64,000 nt of DNA, from assembly GCF_030227225.1 (NCBI RefSeq), contig NZ_JASPHQ010000004.1, forward strand, positions 1 to 64,000, given 5' to 3'. The stretch's first letter is position 1. Each line of letters begins with the position of its first letter. A program made the translations under genes and the position numbers. Of the stretch, positions 35,981 through 45,945 are shown in pieces. The notes below the pieces were generated by a model, which ran no database searches, had not been told where the DNA came from, and saw only the letters and a list, made by a program, of their open reading frames with translations. The stretch comes from Corynebacterium rhinophilum (lineage in GTDB: Bacteria > Actinomycetota > Actinomycetes > Mycobacteriales > Mycobacteriaceae).

Positions 35981-36601
35981 TTATTCGTGGGGTTCCTCGT
36001 CCTTTGGCTCCCCGATGGCCGGAATACCGCCACCGGGCACCTGTTCATCGAGGCGGGCTCGCTCGGCAGCATCAGGAAAGGCCTTCGGGCCCGAGGGCTT
36101 TGGCTGGTAGCTCTTCCCGCGTGCGGTGAGGTCATCGTACCAATCCGCCAGCAGCTCATTCTGCCGGGCAAACATTTCCTTTTCCTCCGCCGCGGTGGCG
36201 TGATCGTAGCCCAGCAAGTGCAGGCAGCCGTGCACCGTCAAAAGCGCGAGCTCGTGCCCGAGCGAATGCCCGGCGGCATCGGCCTGGCGGAGGGCAAACT
36301 CGGGGCACAATACGATATCGCCAAGCATGGCAGGTCCCGGATCGGCGGCATCGGGGCGCCCGCCACCAGAAGTGGCGCCGGGGGTGAGCTCATCCATGGG
36401 AAAACTCATCACATCGGTAGGGCCTTCCAAGTCCATCCAACGGATGTGCAGATCCTCGATGGATTTCAGGTCCACGCAGGTAATGGTGCATTCCGCATCG
36501 GGGTTGATATCCATGGCGCCGAAGGCATAGGAGGCGACATCGATCAGCATCTCCTCGTTGACGCCATCAAAACCCGACTCATTGAGAAATTCGATACTCA
36601 C
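35981..36601 (-). CDS. ybeY: Endoribonuclease YbeY, rRNA maturation
   Basis: A 206-residue YbeY with the metal site [11 protein letters not shown] and the upstream block [12 protein letters not shown] and [15 protein letters not shown]. It acts in 16S rRNA 3' maturation and ribosome quality control. GTG 36601 directly abuts the phoH stop (TAAGTG), implying translational coupling. A C-terminal extension after the H3 motif (about 50 residues) is rich in charged residues and is typical of actinobacteria. Confidence 0.93.
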   Translation of the reverse strand: MSIEFLNESGFDGVNEEMLIDVASYAFGAMDINPDAECTITCVDLKSIEDLHIRWMDLEGPTDVMSFPMDELTPGATSGGGRPDAADPGPAMLGDIVLCPEFALRQADAAGHSLGHELALLTVHGCLHLLGYDHATAAEEKEMFARQNELLADWYDDLTARGKSYQPKPSGPKAFPDAAERARLDEQVPGGGIPAIGEPKDEEPHE

Positions 36602-37579
36602 TTATTCCCCTTCGTATTCCGCAGCCTTTTTATTATCAAAGGAATCATAAGCATCCACGATGCGGCCCACCAGCTGGTGACGCACCACGTCTTGGGCGCT
36701 GAGATCCGCAAAGTGGATATCATCCACGTTATTGAGGATCCGCCGCACGATACGCAGACCGGAAATCTGGCCGCGCGGGAGATCCACCTGGGAGATATCG
36801 CCGGTGACCACGATGGTGGAACCAAAGCCCAGGCGGGTCAAAAACATCTTCATTTGCGCCGGCGTGGTGTTTTGCGCCTCATCAAGGATGACAAATGCAT
36901 CATTGAGCGTGCGCCCGCGCATATACGCCAGCGGGGCGACCTCGATGATGCCGGCATCCATAAGCTTGGGGATCATCTCTGGATCGAGCATGTCTCGCAG
37001 CGCGTCATAAAGCGGGCGCAGATACGGGTCAATCTTGTCATTGAGCGTACCCGGCAAAAAGCCCAGGTTTTCGCCCGCCTCAACCGCCGGACGGGTAAGA
37101 ATAATGCGCGAGACCTGCTTATTTTGCAGGGCCTGCACGGCCTTCGCCACCGCCAGATAGGTCTTTCCTGAACCGGCCGGGCCAATGCCAAAGACCACCG
37201 TATTATTGTCGATGGCCTGCACATATTCGGATTGCCCCACCGTCTTGGGACGGATCGACTTGCCTCGGCGCTTGACGATGTCCGCCGCCATCGCCGCCGC
37301 TACCGACTGCGGCGCCTCCACGGCCACCATGTCCATGGTGTGCTTTACCGTATCGGTGGATACGGCATGGCCGCGCCTGGCGATGGCCTCGAGCTCGTCG
37401 AGGATCTTCGCCGCGCGGGCTACCTCGTAATCGGGGCCGGTGACGGTGACAATATTGCCCCGGGCAAAAAGGTCCGCATCGAGGCGGTCATTGAGCACGC
37501 GGAGGTTATCGTCCGCGCTGCCCAATACGCTGCTGACATACGCGGAATCGATCTCACATTTCTTGGTGATGATAGGCAC
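36602..37579 (-). CDS. phoH: PhoH-family ATPase
   Basis: A 325-residue PhoH-like protein: an N-terminal domain that often fuses to a PIN or KH fold, then a helicase-like ATPase with Walker A GPAGSGKTYLA (near 133), Walker B AFVILDEAQNTT and the motif TGDISQVDLP. Its close link to ybeY is conserved in many bacteria and suggests an RNA-processing role. GTG 37579. Located between rsmE and ybeY on one transcript. Confidence 0.92.
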   Translation of the reverse strand: MPIITKKCEIDSAYVSSVLGSADDNLRVLNDRLDADLFARGNIVTVTGPDYEVARAAKILDELEAIARRGHAVSTDTVKHTMDMVAVEAPQSVAAAMAADIVKRRGKSIRPKTVGQSEYVQAIDNNTVVFGIGPAGSGKTYLAVAKAVQALQNKQVSRIILTRPAVEAGENLGFLPGTLNDKIDPYLRPLYDALRDMLDPEMIPKLMDAGIIEVAPLAYMRGRTLNDAFVILDEAQNTTPAQMKMFLTRLGFGSTIVVTGDISQVDLPRGQISGLRIVRRILNNVDDIHFADLSAQDVVRHQLVGRIVDAYDSFDNKKAAEYEGE

Positions 37580-37589
37580 GTCTAATAGG

Positions 37590-38333
37590 CTACCAGCGCT
37601 CAGTCCGCATGCCGATAGCCGCCAAAGCCACCATCGCCGCGCTGGCGGTGCGCAAAACCTCTGGGCCCAATTTGATGGGAACGGCCCCGGCCTCGCACAG
37701 TGTTGTCAGCTCTTTTTCCCCGATGCCGCCCTCGGGGCCGACCAAGAGGAAGACCTCGCCGCGCAGGTCCACCTCGCGGATGGATTCGGTGGCTTCCTCG
37801 TGCAGGACTAGCACGCTCGCGGATTCTGCGCGCTCTGCCAGTTCCGCAACCAGTTGGCGGGTGGTCAGCGGACCGCGAACCTGCGGGATGCGGTCTCGCC
37901 GGGATTGCTTTGCGGCTGCTTCAGCGGCGGCCTGCCATTTGGCGACGGCCTTCGGAGCCTTCTTCCCATCCCACTTAGCCACGCAGCGATCCGCCTGCCA
38001 GGCGATGATCTCATCCGCCCCAGCTTGGGTAGCCAGGTCAACGGCCAGCTCAGCGCGCTCGGATTTAGGGATCGCCTGCACCACCGTTACCCGCGGATTT
38101 GGCTCGGGGATGTGGGTAACGGACTCGACGGTGCCGGCTAAGCGGTCCTTGCCAGAGGTCTCGGTGACGGAGAGGGTGAGGCGGATACCGGTGCCATCGA
38201 TAAGCGCTAGCTTCTCCCCCTGTTGCATCCGCTTGACCGTCACGGCATGGCGCGCCTCGGGCCCCGACAGCGTGATGCTGTCTCCGGCCTCGGCGGCGGA
38301 GAGATCCGGGTGAATGAAGACGGGCAGCGACAT
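37590..38333 (-). CDS. rsmE: 16S rRNA (uracil-1498-N3)-methyltransferase
   Basis: A 247-residue SPOUT methyltransferase. Visible: GPEARHAVTVKRMQQGEKLALIDG, the knot-forming VGPEGGIGEKELTTL and KLGPEVLRTASAAMVALAAI. It methylates U1498 of 16S rRNA with SAM. ATG 38333 overlaps the dnaJ stop by one base (TAATG), showing coupling. Confidence 0.94.
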   Translation of the reverse strand: MSLPVFIHPDLSAAEAGDSITLSGPEARHAVTVKRMQQGEKLALIDGTGIRLTLSVTETSGKDRLAGTVESVTHIPEPNPRVTVVQAIPKSERAELAVDLATQAGADEIIAWQADRCVAKWDGKKAPKAVAKWQAAAEAAAKQSRRDRIPQVRGPLTTRQLVAELAERAESASVLVLHEEATESIREVDLRGEVFLLVGPEGGIGEKELTTLCEAGAVPIKLGPEVLRTASAAMVALAAIGMRTERW

Positions 38334-39493
38334 TAGCGGCGGAACTTATCGCGCAGGCGGGTAAAGAAGGAGTCTTCCTGCCCGTCGCTGGCGGTGCGCA
38401 CGCGAGCGCCCTCATCGCGGGTATTGCGGATCTTTTCCAGCGCCTCGCGGCTCTTGCGGTCCAAGTCCTTGGGAACGACCACGTCCACGTGGGCAAAAAG
38501 GCTACCGTAACCGTCGGTGCGCAGGCGTGGCATGCCCGCGCCTTCGACCTTGATGGACTCGCCTGGCTGGGTGCCCGGCTCGATATCGATGGTGAGCTCT
38601 TCGCCATTGAGCTGATCGATGGTGAAGTTGGTGCCCAACGCAGCATCGATCATCGGCACGTGCACGGTGACGTTCAGGTCATCTGCATTGCGCTGGAAGA
38701 CCTCGTGTTCCTGGGTGTGCACCTCCACGTAAAGGTCACCTGCAGGGCCACCGCCGTGGCCGACCTCGCCCTGGGAAGCCATGCGGATGCGCATGCCATC
38801 GTTGATGCCCGCCGGGATGGACACCGTAAGGTCGCGGCGCTTTTTCACGCGGCCATCGCCGGCGCACTGGTTGCAGGGATCCTCAATGATCTCGCCAAAG
38901 CCCTGGCACTTCGGGCACGGGCGGGTGGTCATCACGTTGCCCAAGAAGCTGCGCTGCATCTCCTGGATTTCACCCATGCCGTTGCAATTATCGCAGGTGA
39001 CGGGCTTGGACTTGGAGTTTGAGCCGGTGCCACCGCAGGAATCACACAGCACCGCGGTATCGACGGTGACCTTCTTCTTCAGGCCCGTATAGGCCTCTTC
39101 CAGGGTAATCCGAGTGCGCAGGAGGGCGTCGTTGCCGGGCTGCACGCGCGACTTAGGCCCACGGGATCCGCCGCCGGCGCCACCGCCGAAGAACTCGGCG
39201 AAGATATCGCCCAAGCCACCGCCGCCGAAGCCGCTAAATCCGCCGGCACCGGCGCCAGCGCCACCGCCGCCTTGCTCCATGGGATCGCCGCCCATATCGA
39301 CGATCTGGCGCTTTTGCGGATCCAGCAAAACTTCTTGGGCAACCGAAGCCTCGCGAAATTTCTCCGCCGCTGCCTCATCATCCGGGTTCACATCCGGATG
39401 ATACTTGCGGGCCAGTTTGCGGTACGCCTTCTTAATTTCCTGGTCCGTTGCGTCCTTATCAACACCTAGGATGCCGTAATAGTCACGAGCCAC
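38333..39493 (-). CDS. dnaJ: Chaperone DnaJ
   Basis: A 386-residue type I DnaJ: J domain with RKYHPDVNP (HPD), a Gly/Phe-rich region (about 70-115), four zinc-finger repeats ([32 protein letters not shown]) and a C-terminal substrate-binding part. It works with DnaK. GTG 39493. It follows hrcA by 81 bases. Corynebacteria usually have a second dnaJ in the dnaK operon; this copy is the hrcA-linked one. Confidence 0.95.
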   Translation of the reverse strand: MARDYYGILGVDKDATDQEIKKAYRKLARKYHPDVNPDDEAAAEKFREASVAQEVLLDPQKRQIVDMGGDPMEQGGGGAGAGAGGFSGFGGGGLGDIFAEFFGGGAGGGSRGPKSRVQPGNDALLRTRITLEEAYTGLKKKVTVDTAVLCDSCGGTGSNSKSKPVTCDNCNGMGEIQEMQRSFLGNVMTTRPCPKCQGFGEIIEDPCNQCAGDGRVKKRRDLTVSIPAGINDGMRIRMASQGEVGHGGGPAGDLYVEVHTQEHEVFQRNADDLNVTVHVPMIDAALGTNFTIDQLNGEELTIDIEPGTQPGESIKVEGAGMPRLRTDGYGSLFAHVDVVVPKDLDRKSREALEKIRNTRDEGARVRTASDGQEDSFFTRLRDKFRR

Positions 39494-39574
39494 TGTTAGA
39501 GATATTCCTTACTCGATCGTTTTGTTGGTATTACCTTGCAAAAATTTATGTAGCGACCGGCTAGTCTACTCGCA

Positions 39575-40615
39575 CTACTCGCCGGCCAAAATTTCACTCA
39601 CGTATTGTGCAACAGCAGAGACCTTAGAGATTGTTCCCGAATAGTCCATAAACGTCGGTCCCACCACACCAAGGCCGCCAAGCGTCGCCGCCTGTCCCCC
39701 GGTTCCAAAGCCATATCCGGCGGCAACGACGGAGGCATCGCGCAGTTGATCCTCTTCGTTTTCGTCCCCGATCACCACGGATACATTGCCCAGGTCCGGT
39801 ACGCGCGCCAGCAATTTCAACACGACGACCTGTTCTTCCAAAGCCTCGATAATTTTGGGCAGCCCCTCCGGAAATTCGCGCGCGACGCGGGTGAGATTCG
39901 AGGTCCCCGCCATAATCAAGCGATCAGAAGGCTGTTCCACCAAGGTTTCAATGAGCGTGGTCGCCACTTTGAGCACGTGGTGGCGGATATCTAGAGGGGC
40001 GTCATCGACGAGGTGGGCGAGCTCCACGGAGGCATCAGTAAGCGTCTTGCCCACTAGCGCATTATTGACGATGTCCCGCAGGCGATACGTCTGGTCTTGG
40101 TCAATGACCTCATCTAGTTCCACGTTGCGCTGATCCACGCGGCCATTATCCGTAATCAGCACCAGCAGCACCCGCACCGGAGATAGCGTGACGACCTCGC
40201 AGTGCTTAACGCGCGAGATCTTCAAATTGGGCAGCTGCACCACGGCCGCCTGCTCAGTGACCTGAGCCAACAGCTGCACGGAGCGGCGCAGCACATCTTC
40301 GAGGTCTACCCCGCCTTCCAAGAAGCTCAGCATCGCTTTGCGCTCTGGGGTAGAAAGCGGCTTGACCTCGTGCAGAGAATCAACGAACTGCCGGTACCCC
40401 TGCTGCGTGGGAACGCGCCCGGAACTAGCATGCTGCTGCGAAATCAGCCCCTGCGATTCCAGCACGGCCATATCATTGCGGATGGTCGCGGAAGAAACGC
40501 CCAGCCGGTAGCGCTCTACCAGCGTTTTGGATCCCACGGGTTCCTGGGAGGCAATGTAATCCGCAACGATGGCCCGCAGGACCTCCTTGCGGCGGGCATC
40601 AGTTGAGGTGGACAC
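39575..40615 (-). CDS. hrcA: Heat-inducible repressor HrcA
   Basis: A 346-residue HrcA: winged helix with [40 protein letters not shown], followed by the effector/GAF-like domain with [18 protein letters not shown]. It represses groE-type genes by binding CIRCE operators and depends on GroEL for folding. GTG 40615. No CIRCE element is visible in front of hrcA itself, so it is probably not autoregulated here. Confidence 0.95.
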   Translation of the reverse strand: MSTSTDARRKEVLRAIVADYIASQEPVGSKTLVERYRLGVSSATIRNDMAVLESQGLISQQHASSGRVPTQQGYRQFVDSLHEVKPLSTPERKAMLSFLEGGVDLEDVLRRSVQLLAQVTEQAAVVQLPNLKISRVKHCEVVTLSPVRVLLVLITDNGRVDQRNVELDEVIDQDQTYRLRDIVNNALVGKTLTDASVELAHLVDDAPLDIRHHVLKVATTLIETLVEQPSDRLIMAGTSNLTRVAREFPEGLPKIIEALEEQVVVLKLLARVPDLGNVSVVIGDENEEDQLRDASVVAAGYGFGTGGQAATLGGLGVVGPTFMDYSGTISKVSAVAQYVSEILAGE

Positions 40616-40669
40616 TTCTCAACGCTCCTATTCTCTGCGGGTTAGTTTAAGTCGATGTACCGACGTCTC

Positions 40670-40699
40670 TCTATAAATACAGCGTAAATCCAGTGCCAA
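40670..40699 (-). promoter_or_regulatory. Probable promoter of the hrcA operon
   Basis: On the minus strand TTGGCA (40694-40699) and TATAGA (40670-40675) lie 18 bases apart, about 55 bases before the GTG at 40615. This fits a sigma-A-type promoter. The rest of the 164-base gap to hemW shows no other signal. Confidence 0.5.
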
Positions 40700-40779
40700 T
40701 CTTAAAAGTCTAACAAGAATAAGCCCGAATAAGGGGTTTTGGTGGTTCAGGGGAAAATATAAGAACTTTCTGGCGTCGG

Positions 40780-41919
40780 CTAGGACTCTTCGGCGATGAG
40801 GAGATCGGAGACGATGCCATCGGCAAGCAGGCGCCCGCGCTTGGTCACGCGCACGCACTGGCCGGCGCGCTCGAGCAGGCCGCGGTCGATGAAGCCCTCC
40901 AACGCAGGGGCTGCGTGGGCATCGAGCCAGGATTCTGGGATGCCCTCGCGCAGGCGCAGGCCGAGCATCACCTTTTCCATGTGGCGATCTGCCTCCGTTA
41001 GGGTTTCACTGTCTTTGATGGCCAGCTCACCGTTTCCTATCGTTTGGATATAGCGGTTGGGGTGCTTGACGTTATAAAAACGCTCGTCGCCTAGGTGGGA
41101 GTGCGCACCGGGACCTGCGCCCCACCAGTTGCCGTCCACCCAATAAATGCGGTTGTGCTCGCATTCGCCGCCGGGTAGCGACCAATTGGAGACCTCGTAC
41201 CACTCGAATCCGGCGTCTTCCAGAGTGGAGGAAATCATTTCGTAGCGCCGGGCCAGCACGTCTTCATCCGGAGCGGGCAACAGTCCCTTATTCACCTTGC
41301 GGGCCATACGGGTGCCGTCTTCTACGATGAGCGAATACGCGCTGACGTGGTCGACGCCAGTCTCGAGCACGCGGTCCAAGGTCTCTCGGACGTTATCGTC
41401 GGTTTCGGTGGGCGTGCCGTAAATCATGTCGAGGTTAACGTGCTGGAAGCCAGCAGCACGGGCCTCGCGCGCGGCGTCGAAGGCGCGCCCGGGGGTGTGG
41501 GCGCGCTCGAGCACCTGGAGCACGCTGTGCGAGGCGGACTGCATGCCGAGGCTGATGCGGTTAAAGCCGGCATCGGCAAGCGCGGCAAAGTACTCCGGCG
41601 AGGTGGACTCCGGGTTGGACTCGGTGGTGACCTCGGCACCTGGGCTAAGCCCAAAAGTAGAGCGCACCGTATCCAGGATGCGGCTCAGGCCCTGGCCTCC
41701 CAAGAGCGAGGGAGTGCCGCCGCCGATGAAAACCGTATCCGCGGTGCGCCCCACGCGGCCAGCCGCCATCTCCAGCTCCTTGTCTAGGGCGTCGAGGTAC
41801 GGTCCAGTGAGATCGCGCGGGCTGCCCAACTCGCCGGGGGTATAGGTATTGAAATCGCAATAGCCGCAGCGGGTGGCGCAAAAGGGAACGTGGATATACA
41901 GCCCGAATGGTTCAGTCAT
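40780..41919 (-). CDS. hemW: Radical-SAM haem chaperone HemW
   Basis: A 379-residue HemW (often called coproporphyrinogen III oxidase-like). The radical-SAM cluster is C-x3-C-x2-C in PFCATRCGYCDFNTY; GGGTPSLL, GMQSASHSVLQVLERAHTP and the HemW C-terminal domain follow. HemW inserts haem into target proteins. ATG 41919. It precedes hrcA on the same strand, as in many firmicutes and actinobacteria. Confidence 0.92.
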   Translation of the reverse strand: MTEPFGLYIHVPFCATRCGYCDFNTYTPGELGSPRDLTGPYLDALDKELEMAAGRVGRTADTVFIGGGTPSLLGGQGLSRILDTVRSTFGLSPGAEVTTESNPESTSPEYFAALADAGFNRISLGMQSASHSVLQVLERAHTPGRAFDAAREARAAGFQHVNLDMIYGTPTETDDNVRETLDRVLETGVDHVSAYSLIVEDGTRMARKVNKGLLPAPDEDVLARRYEMISSTLEDAGFEWYEVSNWSLPGGECEHNRIYWVDGNWWGAGPGAHSHLGDERFYNVKHPNRYIQTIGNGELAIKDSETLTEADRHMEKVMLGLRLREGIPESWLDAHAAPALEGFIDRGLLERAGQCVRVTKRGRLLADGIVSDLLIAEES

Positions 41920-41969
41920 GAATCAAACCCTAATAGGCGGGGAACAAAATGGCCGAAATGGGTGTTAAA

Positions 41970-42068
41970 CATGTAGTATATTGCCAACTTCCCGCGTATA
42001 GAAAGGTACCTTCAGTGGAGCCTCCCAGTCGATGTCCCCGCCACCTTATAGGCGGTGGGGAGTAACTC
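41970..42068 (+). promoter_or_regulatory. Structured 5' leader of the CNNM operon, possible cis-regulator
   Basis: TAGTAT near 41975 is a candidate -10 box. The leader carries a strong hairpin (CCCCGCCACC at 42036-42045 with GGCGGTGGGG at 42051-42060) that covers part of the SD GGGGAG (42057-42062). An upstream CTCCC (42022-42026) can also pair with GGGAG (42058-42062), so two exclusive folds are possible. It is too short for an M-box and I recognise no class. Regulation by magnesium or another cation would fit the product. Confidence 0.5.
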
Positions 42069-43457
42069 ATGTTATCGGCTATTTTGATGATCCTGGCTGG
42101 CTTTGTCGTCATCGGAATCATCATCGTCGCGAACGCTTATTTCGTGGCGCAAGAGTTTTCATTCATGTCTGTGGACCGCACCCAATTGCGGTCCATGGCC
42201 GCTGAAGGTGATAAATCCGCCCAGCGCGCACTCGACATCACCAAGCGCACCTCTTTCATGCTTTCCGGTGCGCAGCTCGGCATTACCATTACCGGCCTGC
42301 TCATTGGTTATGTGGCAGAGCCCTTGGTGGGCCAGGGCCTTGGCGTGCTGCTCGGCGGCGCGGGCATTCCCACCGGCGTATCCGTGGCTATCGGCACCAT
42401 CGCGGCGCTGTTTATTTCCACCATCGCCACGATGCTTTTCGCGGAGCTCTTCCCTAAGAACTACACCATTTCCGCGCCCATGAAAACGGCGCTGCGCTTG
42501 GCCGCGTCCACGCAGTGGTATCTGCGCATTTTCGGCTGGCTCATCCGCTTTTTCGAGTACTCTTCCAATGCGATTTTGAAGCTATTTCGCATCGAGCCGG
42601 TAGAAGACGTCGATTCTTCCGCAACAGCCGATGACCTCGAATCCATCGTCGATTCCTCGCACGAAACCGGCGTTTTGGATGAGGATACTTATATGGTCTT
42701 GGACCGTTTGCTCGACTTTCCAGAGCACGACGTCGAGCACGCCATGATCCCCCGCTCCCGCGTGGACGTGATCGACCCCGGCACCACCTTGGGCGAGGTG
42801 CGCGAATTAATGTCTGAAAACCACACTCGCTACCCCGTCATCGATGATGAGCACAATCCCATCGGCGTAGTGCATCTTTTCGATGTCCTGGGATCCGATC
42901 TCCCTGCCGCCACCAGCGCCACCGCCATCATGCGCGAGCCCCTGGTGGTTCCGGAGCTTATGCCGCTTCCCGATGTCGTCGATGAATTGCGCGGCGAGGA
43001 ACAAAAGCTGGCCTGCGTCATCGATGAGTACGGCGGATTTGTCGGCATCGTCACCATGGAGGACTTGGCCGAAGAGATCTTGGGCGATGTCACCGATGAG
43101 CACGATATCGAGGAAACCGAAGAAATCACCGAGCAGGACGAATCCCACTGGCTGGTGGATGGCGACACGCCGCTGGATGAAATCGAGCGCGCCATTGGCC
43201 ACGATCTTCCGGAGGGCGATTTTGAAACCATCGCCGGCCTGCTCATCGCGCATGCTGGCGCCCTGCCAGAGGTAGGCGAGGTCCACACCATCGACCTAGA
43301 GGCCGAGCCGGACGACTGGGTGGATCAGGACGAAGCACCGACTCGCTCCATTCGCATGCGCGTGGATGACGTAGACCGCCACGTGCCATCCTCCCTGGCC
43401 ATCGAACTTATTGAGGAATACGTTCATGACAGCGAAGAAGAAGAGGAGGAGGCATAA
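42069..43457 (+). CDS. CNNM/CorC-family transporter protein 1 (hemolysin-like), 462 aa
   Basis: Order: DUF21/CNNM membrane domain with four helices (about 1-170; SAILMILAGFVVIGIIIVAN, ANAYFVAQEFSFMSVDRTQL), a CBS pair (about 215-335; MIPRSRVDVIDP, IVTMEDLAEEILGDVTDEHD) and a C-terminal CorC/HlyC-type domain (about 350-435), ending in an acidic tail. Such proteins act in magnesium or cobalt efflux/homeostasis. ATG 42069 is six bases after GGGGAG. First gene of a two-gene operon, its stop overlapping the next start (TAATG). Confidence 0.9.
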   Translation: MLSAILMILAGFVVIGIIIVANAYFVAQEFSFMSVDRTQLRSMAAEGDKSAQRALDITKRTSFMLSGAQLGITITGLLIGYVAEPLVGQGLGVLLGGAGIPTGVSVAIGTIAALFISTIATMLFAELFPKNYTISAPMKTALRLAASTQWYLRIFGWLIRFFEYSSNAILKLFRIEPVEDVDSSATADDLESIVDSSHETGVLDEDTYMVLDRLLDFPEHDVEHAMIPRSRVDVIDPGTTLGEVRELMSENHTRYPVIDDEHNPIGVVHLFDVLGSDLPAATSATAIMREPLVVPELMPLPDVVDELRGEEQKLACVIDEYGGFVGIVTMEDLAEEILGDVTDEHDIEETEEITEQDESHWLVDGDTPLDEIERAIGHDLPEGDFETIAGLLIAHAGALPEVGEVHTIDLEAEPDDWVDQDEAPTRSIRMRVDDVDRHVPSSLAIELIEEYVHDSEEEEEEA

Positions 43458-44515
43458 TGACCGATACGTGGTGGTTCAACCTCATCGTCACGCTGCTCAT
43501 TATTGCGGCTTCCGGCTTCTTCGTGGTCATCGAGTTTTCCCTCATGGGCTCGCGCCGCAACCGGCTTGAAGAAAACGCGGAATCCTCGCGCACCGCCCGC
43601 GCCGGCCTGCGCTCGCTCAATGAGCTGACCATCATGCTGGCGGGCGCGCAATTGGGCATTACCGCCGCCACCTTCGTGCTCGGTGCCGTGACCAAGCCCT
43701 GGGTCCATCACCTTTTGATGGCCCCGCTGGAGGCCCTTGGCCTGCCGCTGGGCATTGCCGATGTCGCCAGCTTCATCCTCGCCCTGTTCATCGTCACCTT
43801 CCTGCACTTGGTGCTGGGCGAAATGGCGCCCAAGTCTTGGGCCATCGCGCACCCAGAATCCGCCCTGCAGGTCATCGCCATCCCCGCCCGTGGGTTCGTG
43901 TGGGTCTTCCGTCCGCTGTTGAAGTGGATTAACACGATGGCCAATAAATTGGTGGCCATGACGGGTGAGAGACCGGTCGATCGCGCCGGTGCTGCCGGCT
44001 ACGATGCCGAGACGCTGCGCACCTTGGTCGAGCACTCCCGCGAGACCGGCGCGCTTGACGATAATTCCGCCAATCAGATTTCCGATGTCATCGAGCTCGA
44101 GAACTCCACGGTAGGCGCCATGGCGCGCGCCCACGGCTCAGAGGTAGTGCCGCTGCCTTCCGATGCCACGGTGGAACAGCTCCAAGAGCTCGTCCTGCGC
44201 AAAAACATTATGCGCGTGCTCGTCTTCCCCAAAGATTCCCGCGTTCCCCGCGTGGTGCACGTGCGCGATACCCTCTTGGCCGATCCCGATACCCCAGTCC
44301 TCGAGTTTTCCCGCGACCCGATTTCCGTCTCTTCTGCCACCACCGTGCAAAAGACTCTCGATCACATGCGCGCCCGCAATGAGCAGCTCGTGGTCGTAGG
44401 CAAAGCGGACAAAGACAAGGCCGTGTGGATCCTTACCTGGGATGACATCATGGGCCAGCTGTGGCCGCAGATTACCGAGCAGCTGGACAAGGTCACCCCT
44501 CCCCCTGCGGTATAG
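43457..44515 (+). CDS. CNNM-family transporter protein 2, 352 aa
   Basis: A paralogue of the gene before it: DUF21 domain (SGFFVVIEFSLMGSRRNRLE, MLAGAQLGITAATFVLGAV, VLGEMAPKSWAIAHPE) and a CBS-like region (about 200-340), but no CorC C-terminal domain. The pair of a long and a short CNNM protein is common in actinobacteria and may act as a heteromer. ATG 43457 is coupled through TAATG. A terminator follows at 44523. Confidence 0.88.
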   Translation: MTDTWWFNLIVTLLIIAASGFFVVIEFSLMGSRRNRLEENAESSRTARAGLRSLNELTIMLAGAQLGITAATFVLGAVTKPWVHHLLMAPLEALGLPLGIADVASFILALFIVTFLHLVLGEMAPKSWAIAHPESALQVIAIPARGFVWVFRPLLKWINTMANKLVAMTGERPVDRAGAAGYDAETLRTLVEHSRETGALDDNSANQISDVIELENSTVGAMARAHGSEVVPLPSDATVEQLQELVLRKNIMRVLVFPKDSRVPRVVHVRDTLLADPDTPVLEFSRDPISVSSATTVQKTLDHMRARNEQLVVVGKADKDKAVWILTWDDIMGQLWPQITEQLDKVTPPPAV

Positions 44516-44522
44516 CGTCCTC

Positions 44523-44553
44523 ACCGAAACCAACCAGTCCCGTTGGTTTCGGT
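44523..44553 (+). terminator. Terminator of the CNNM operon
   Basis: ACCGAAACCAAC (44523-44534) and GTTGGTTTCGGT (44542-44553) form a perfect 12-bp stem with a 7-base loop, followed by an AT-rich stretch with a short T run. Confidence 0.75.
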
Positions 44554-44625
44554 ACCTAATAGTTTTATAAACAAAATTCAAAAGATAAACAAGCGTACAC
44601 AAGCGCGGTGTTTTACACTTGGGCT

Positions 44626-45780
44626 ATGACCCACCGGAAGAATCCGTTTACCGCCACGCTTGGAGCCACGCCTCCCTACCTAGCCGGCCGTAAAGACTCC
44701 ATTGAGGAGTTCGCTTATGCCTTGGACGATGGCCCCGGATCCCATGAACGTATTTCTCTCGTCGTGGGTCCGCGCGGTATCGGCAAGACGGTGTTGCTCA
44801 ATGCTTTCGAAGACACCGCGTCAGATCGCGGTTGGCGCATCCTTAATGACACGGCATCTGCCGGTTTTGCAGAGCGGCTCCGAGCTGAAATTATTAATAC
44901 CCTTCAACTCAACCGCACAGCGCTAAAAGGTTTCAACCTGCACCTTTTTCAATTAGGCATCGGGATGGAATGGGATCCAAGGACATTATCCGTGGAATCC
45001 TATCCCTTAAGAAGGGCTTTGAAAGACCTTCTCCATGCGCAGCGCGAACTCGACCGGATTTCCCACGGCGAGCCCACCGGGGTGCTCATTACGTTGGATG
45101 AAATGCACCACCAGCGCAGTGATGAGGTCATCGATTTTGGTGCCACCACCCAGCACCTCGTGCGAGAAGGGGAAAATATTGCCGTGGTCATGGCAGGGAT
45201 CCCTTCCTCGATTAAACCGCTTTTAGCCAGCCAGGATGCCTCTAATCCTGTCACTTTTCTCCGCCGTGCGAACCGTATTGAATTAGACCGAGTGGCGGAT
45301 ACGGACGTCCGGAAGGCACTCAAGGCTCCTGTAGAAGAAACAGAGGTTAATTGGGACAAGGACGCGCTGAATTCTGCCGTATCCGCTTGCCAGGGATACC
45401 CCTTTATGATTCAGCTCGTCGGCCTATGGGCTTTCCGCCACCGAACAGACAATACGATTTCGGTGGAAGCTGCGCAGGAAGGCATTTCCAAAGCACGACG
45501 AAAGCTAGGGCAGCTAGTCCATGAGCCCGCCCTAGCGGAGCTTTCCCCCATCGATCGGACATTCCTGCTCCATATGGCGCAAGACAATGGCCCCTCATCC
45601 ATGAGTGATATCACGGCCCGCCTAGGAAAAAGCTCGCAATATGCATCCAATTACCGCCGCCGCTTGCTTGACTCGGAATTAATCGAGATACCAGCCAGTG
45701 GCCAAGTAGACTTTGCCCTGCCCTACCTTCGAGATTATTTGCGCGAGCATGCCGCTAGCTTGGTAATCGATTCGTACTAA
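44626..45780 (+). CDS. AAA-family ATPase, unassigned role
   Basis: A 384-residue STAND/Orc-like P-loop ATPase. Walker A is SLVVGPRGIGKTVLLNAF (about 45), Walker B GVLITLDEMHHQ, and VVMAGIPSSIKPLL carries the sensor region. A winged-helix-like C-terminus follows (SDITARLGKSSQYASNYRRRL). These proteins occur alone or next to small partner genes and their targets are unknown. ATG 44626. The gene stands alone between a terminator and an AbiEi-like gene, in slightly AT-richer DNA than the core genes, so it may be acquired. Confidence 0.7.
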   Translation: MTHRKNPFTATLGATPPYLAGRKDSIEEFAYALDDGPGSHERISLVVGPRGIGKTVLLNAFEDTASDRGWRILNDTASAGFAERLRAEIINTLQLNRTALKGFNLHLFQLGIGMEWDPRTLSVESYPLRRALKDLLHAQRELDRISHGEPTGVLITLDEMHHQRSDEVIDFGATTQHLVREGENIAVVMAGIPSSIKPLLASQDASNPVTFLRRANRIELDRVADTDVRKALKAPVEETEVNWDKDALNSAVSACQGYPFMIQLVGLWAFRHRTDNTISVEAAQEGISKARRKLGQLVHEPALAELSPIDRTFLLHMAQDNGPSSMSDITARLGKSSQYASNYRRRLLDSELIEIPASGQVDFALPYLRDYLREHAASLVIDSY

Positions 45781-45945
45781 TCGAGCTCAGTCGCGCAACC
45801 CACCCATAGCGCGGGTGTGGATAACTTAAGCTCGTGGCGCCACTCGAGCACCACGGTTCACACTTAGTGAAGATTCAACGAGAACTCCACAGCCTCGCGC
45901 GCATTCGGGTAGCAGGCATCGTGCGCCTCATATGTGCTCGGGGTC

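Noticed and set aside
35042..37171. A 709-codon open frame on the plus strand
   Set aside because: It is antisense to pdxY, ybeY and phoH, which have clear family motifs. It arises from GC-rich codon bias and lacks a start site or domain.
38333..39493. Repeats in the Gly-rich part of dnaJ
   Set aside because: Normal Gly/Phe-rich linker and zinc-finger repeats of type I DnaJ, not an independent repeat element.
40616..40779. CIRCE operator before hrcA
   Set aside because: No TTAGCACTC-N9-GAGTGCTAA-like sequence is present between hrcA and hemW.
41940..42068. M-box magnesium riboswitch before the CNNM operon
   Set aside because: The leader is too short and lacks the long multi-helix layout of that class. 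Kept only as an unclassified structured leader.
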